From positions 1-6,938 of the forward strand of contig DIUG01000006.1 in the NCBI GenBank assembly GCA_002422305.1: a stretch of DNA of 6,938 nucleotides. The letters run 5' to 3'. The notes beneath the pieces were generated by a model. That model had not been told where the DNA came from. It saw only the letters and a program-made list of their open reading frames with translations, and did not search any database. This document shows positions 6,757-6,938 of the stretch, piece by piece (the stretch's first letter is position 1; the number at the start of each line of letters is the position of its first letter). The translations under genes were made by a program, and so were the position numbers. The stretch comes from Patescibacteria group bacterium UBA6164 (GTDB lineage Bacteria; Patescibacteriota; Gracilibacteria; BD1-5; UBA6164).

Positions 6757-6938
6757 ATGAAAAATTTTATACATAAAGTAATGGTAAAAAAAGTTATAGA
6801 TAAATCTAGTATAAACAAACTAGCATTTACATTAGTAGAATTATTAGTTGTTATTACTATTCTTGCAATAATATCGGTTGTTGCATACCAAAATTTTTGA
6901 AGTGCTGTTAATAAAGCAGTATCAGGTAGAAAAATAAG
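6757..6938 (+). CDS. type IV pilin-like prepilin, N-terminal part (runs off the window)
   Basis: Only the first 60 codons are present. After a basic leader comes the prepilin peptidase/N-methylation motif KLA|FTLVELLVV, with Glu at +5 of the mature protein, and a hydrophobic helix (24-43) followed by YQNFGSAV. This is the class III signal of type IV pilins and related pseudopilins (PilA, PulG, ComGC types), which are cut by PilD, inserted in the membrane and assembled into a fibre. Cleavage would follow Ala23 rather than the usual Gly; Ala is tolerated in some prepilins. The leader is 23 residues from ATG 6757, or 15 from the in-frame ATG at 6781, and both are longer than classic type IVa leaders. 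One Gly is TGA (the G of NFGS). The class of pilin cannot be decided without the C-terminal part. Confidence 0.87.

Noticed and set aside
1..6938. CRISPR array, insertion sequence, phage or defence system
   Set aside because: There are no spaced direct repeats, terminal inverted repeats, transposase or nuclease motifs; every long frame is assigned to a housekeeping or membrane protein.

Overview
The window is very AT-rich, with G+C roughly one quarter or less by eye. TGA must be read as glycine (genetic code 25). The clearest proof is ribosomal protein S15: its invariant S-R-R-G carries an in-frame TGA for that Gly, while Trp elsewhere in the window is TGG and every complete gene ends in TAA. 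Code 25 is known from the candidate phyla Absconditabacteria (SR1) and Gracilibacteria (BD1-5/GN02) of the Patescibacteria/CPR, so the source is almost certainly one of these; I cannot tell which. Under the standard code the long genes look like strings of short ORFs.

Layout from left to right: (1) the 3' end of an unidentified Lys/Glu-rich gene on +, then a four-TM membrane protein resembling PsiE (134-568, +), closed by a perfect 19-bp hairpin terminator. (2) A tRNA-Phe(GAA) gene with its own promoter and an encoded CCA (717-791, +), followed by a 20-bp hairpin that also lies just past the end of the converging minus-strand operon. (3) A minus-strand operon: a MurL-type UDP-MurNAc-L-Ala-L-Glu epimerase (2519-3928) followed 23 bp later by a CPA2 cation:proton antiporter with an RCK/TrkA-N domain (864-2495). 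(4) A divergent promoter region, then rpsO (4112-4381, +). (5) A full-length bifunctional RelA/SpoT (p)ppGpp synthetase/hydrolase (4416-6632, -), converging on rpsO across a 34-bp gap that is essentially one bidirectional terminator. (6) A second divergent promoter region, then the start of a type IV pilin-like gene running off the right edge (6757-6938, +).

The genes do not form one dedicated pathway; this is compact housekeeping DNA. Cell-wall precursor synthesis (MurL), cation/pH homeostasis (antiporter), translation (tRNA-Phe, S15), stringent response (Rel) and surface pili are represented. The most informative points are the recoding, including three consecutive TGA codons forming the Gly-Gly-Gly of the MurL ATP-binding loop and all three Gly of the antiporter's GxGxxG motif, and the presence of MurL, which implies that D-Glu enters peptidoglycan by epimerising an L-Glu-containing precursor rather than through glutamate racemase. 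I saw no CRISPR array, insertion sequence, phage gene or obvious new defence system.
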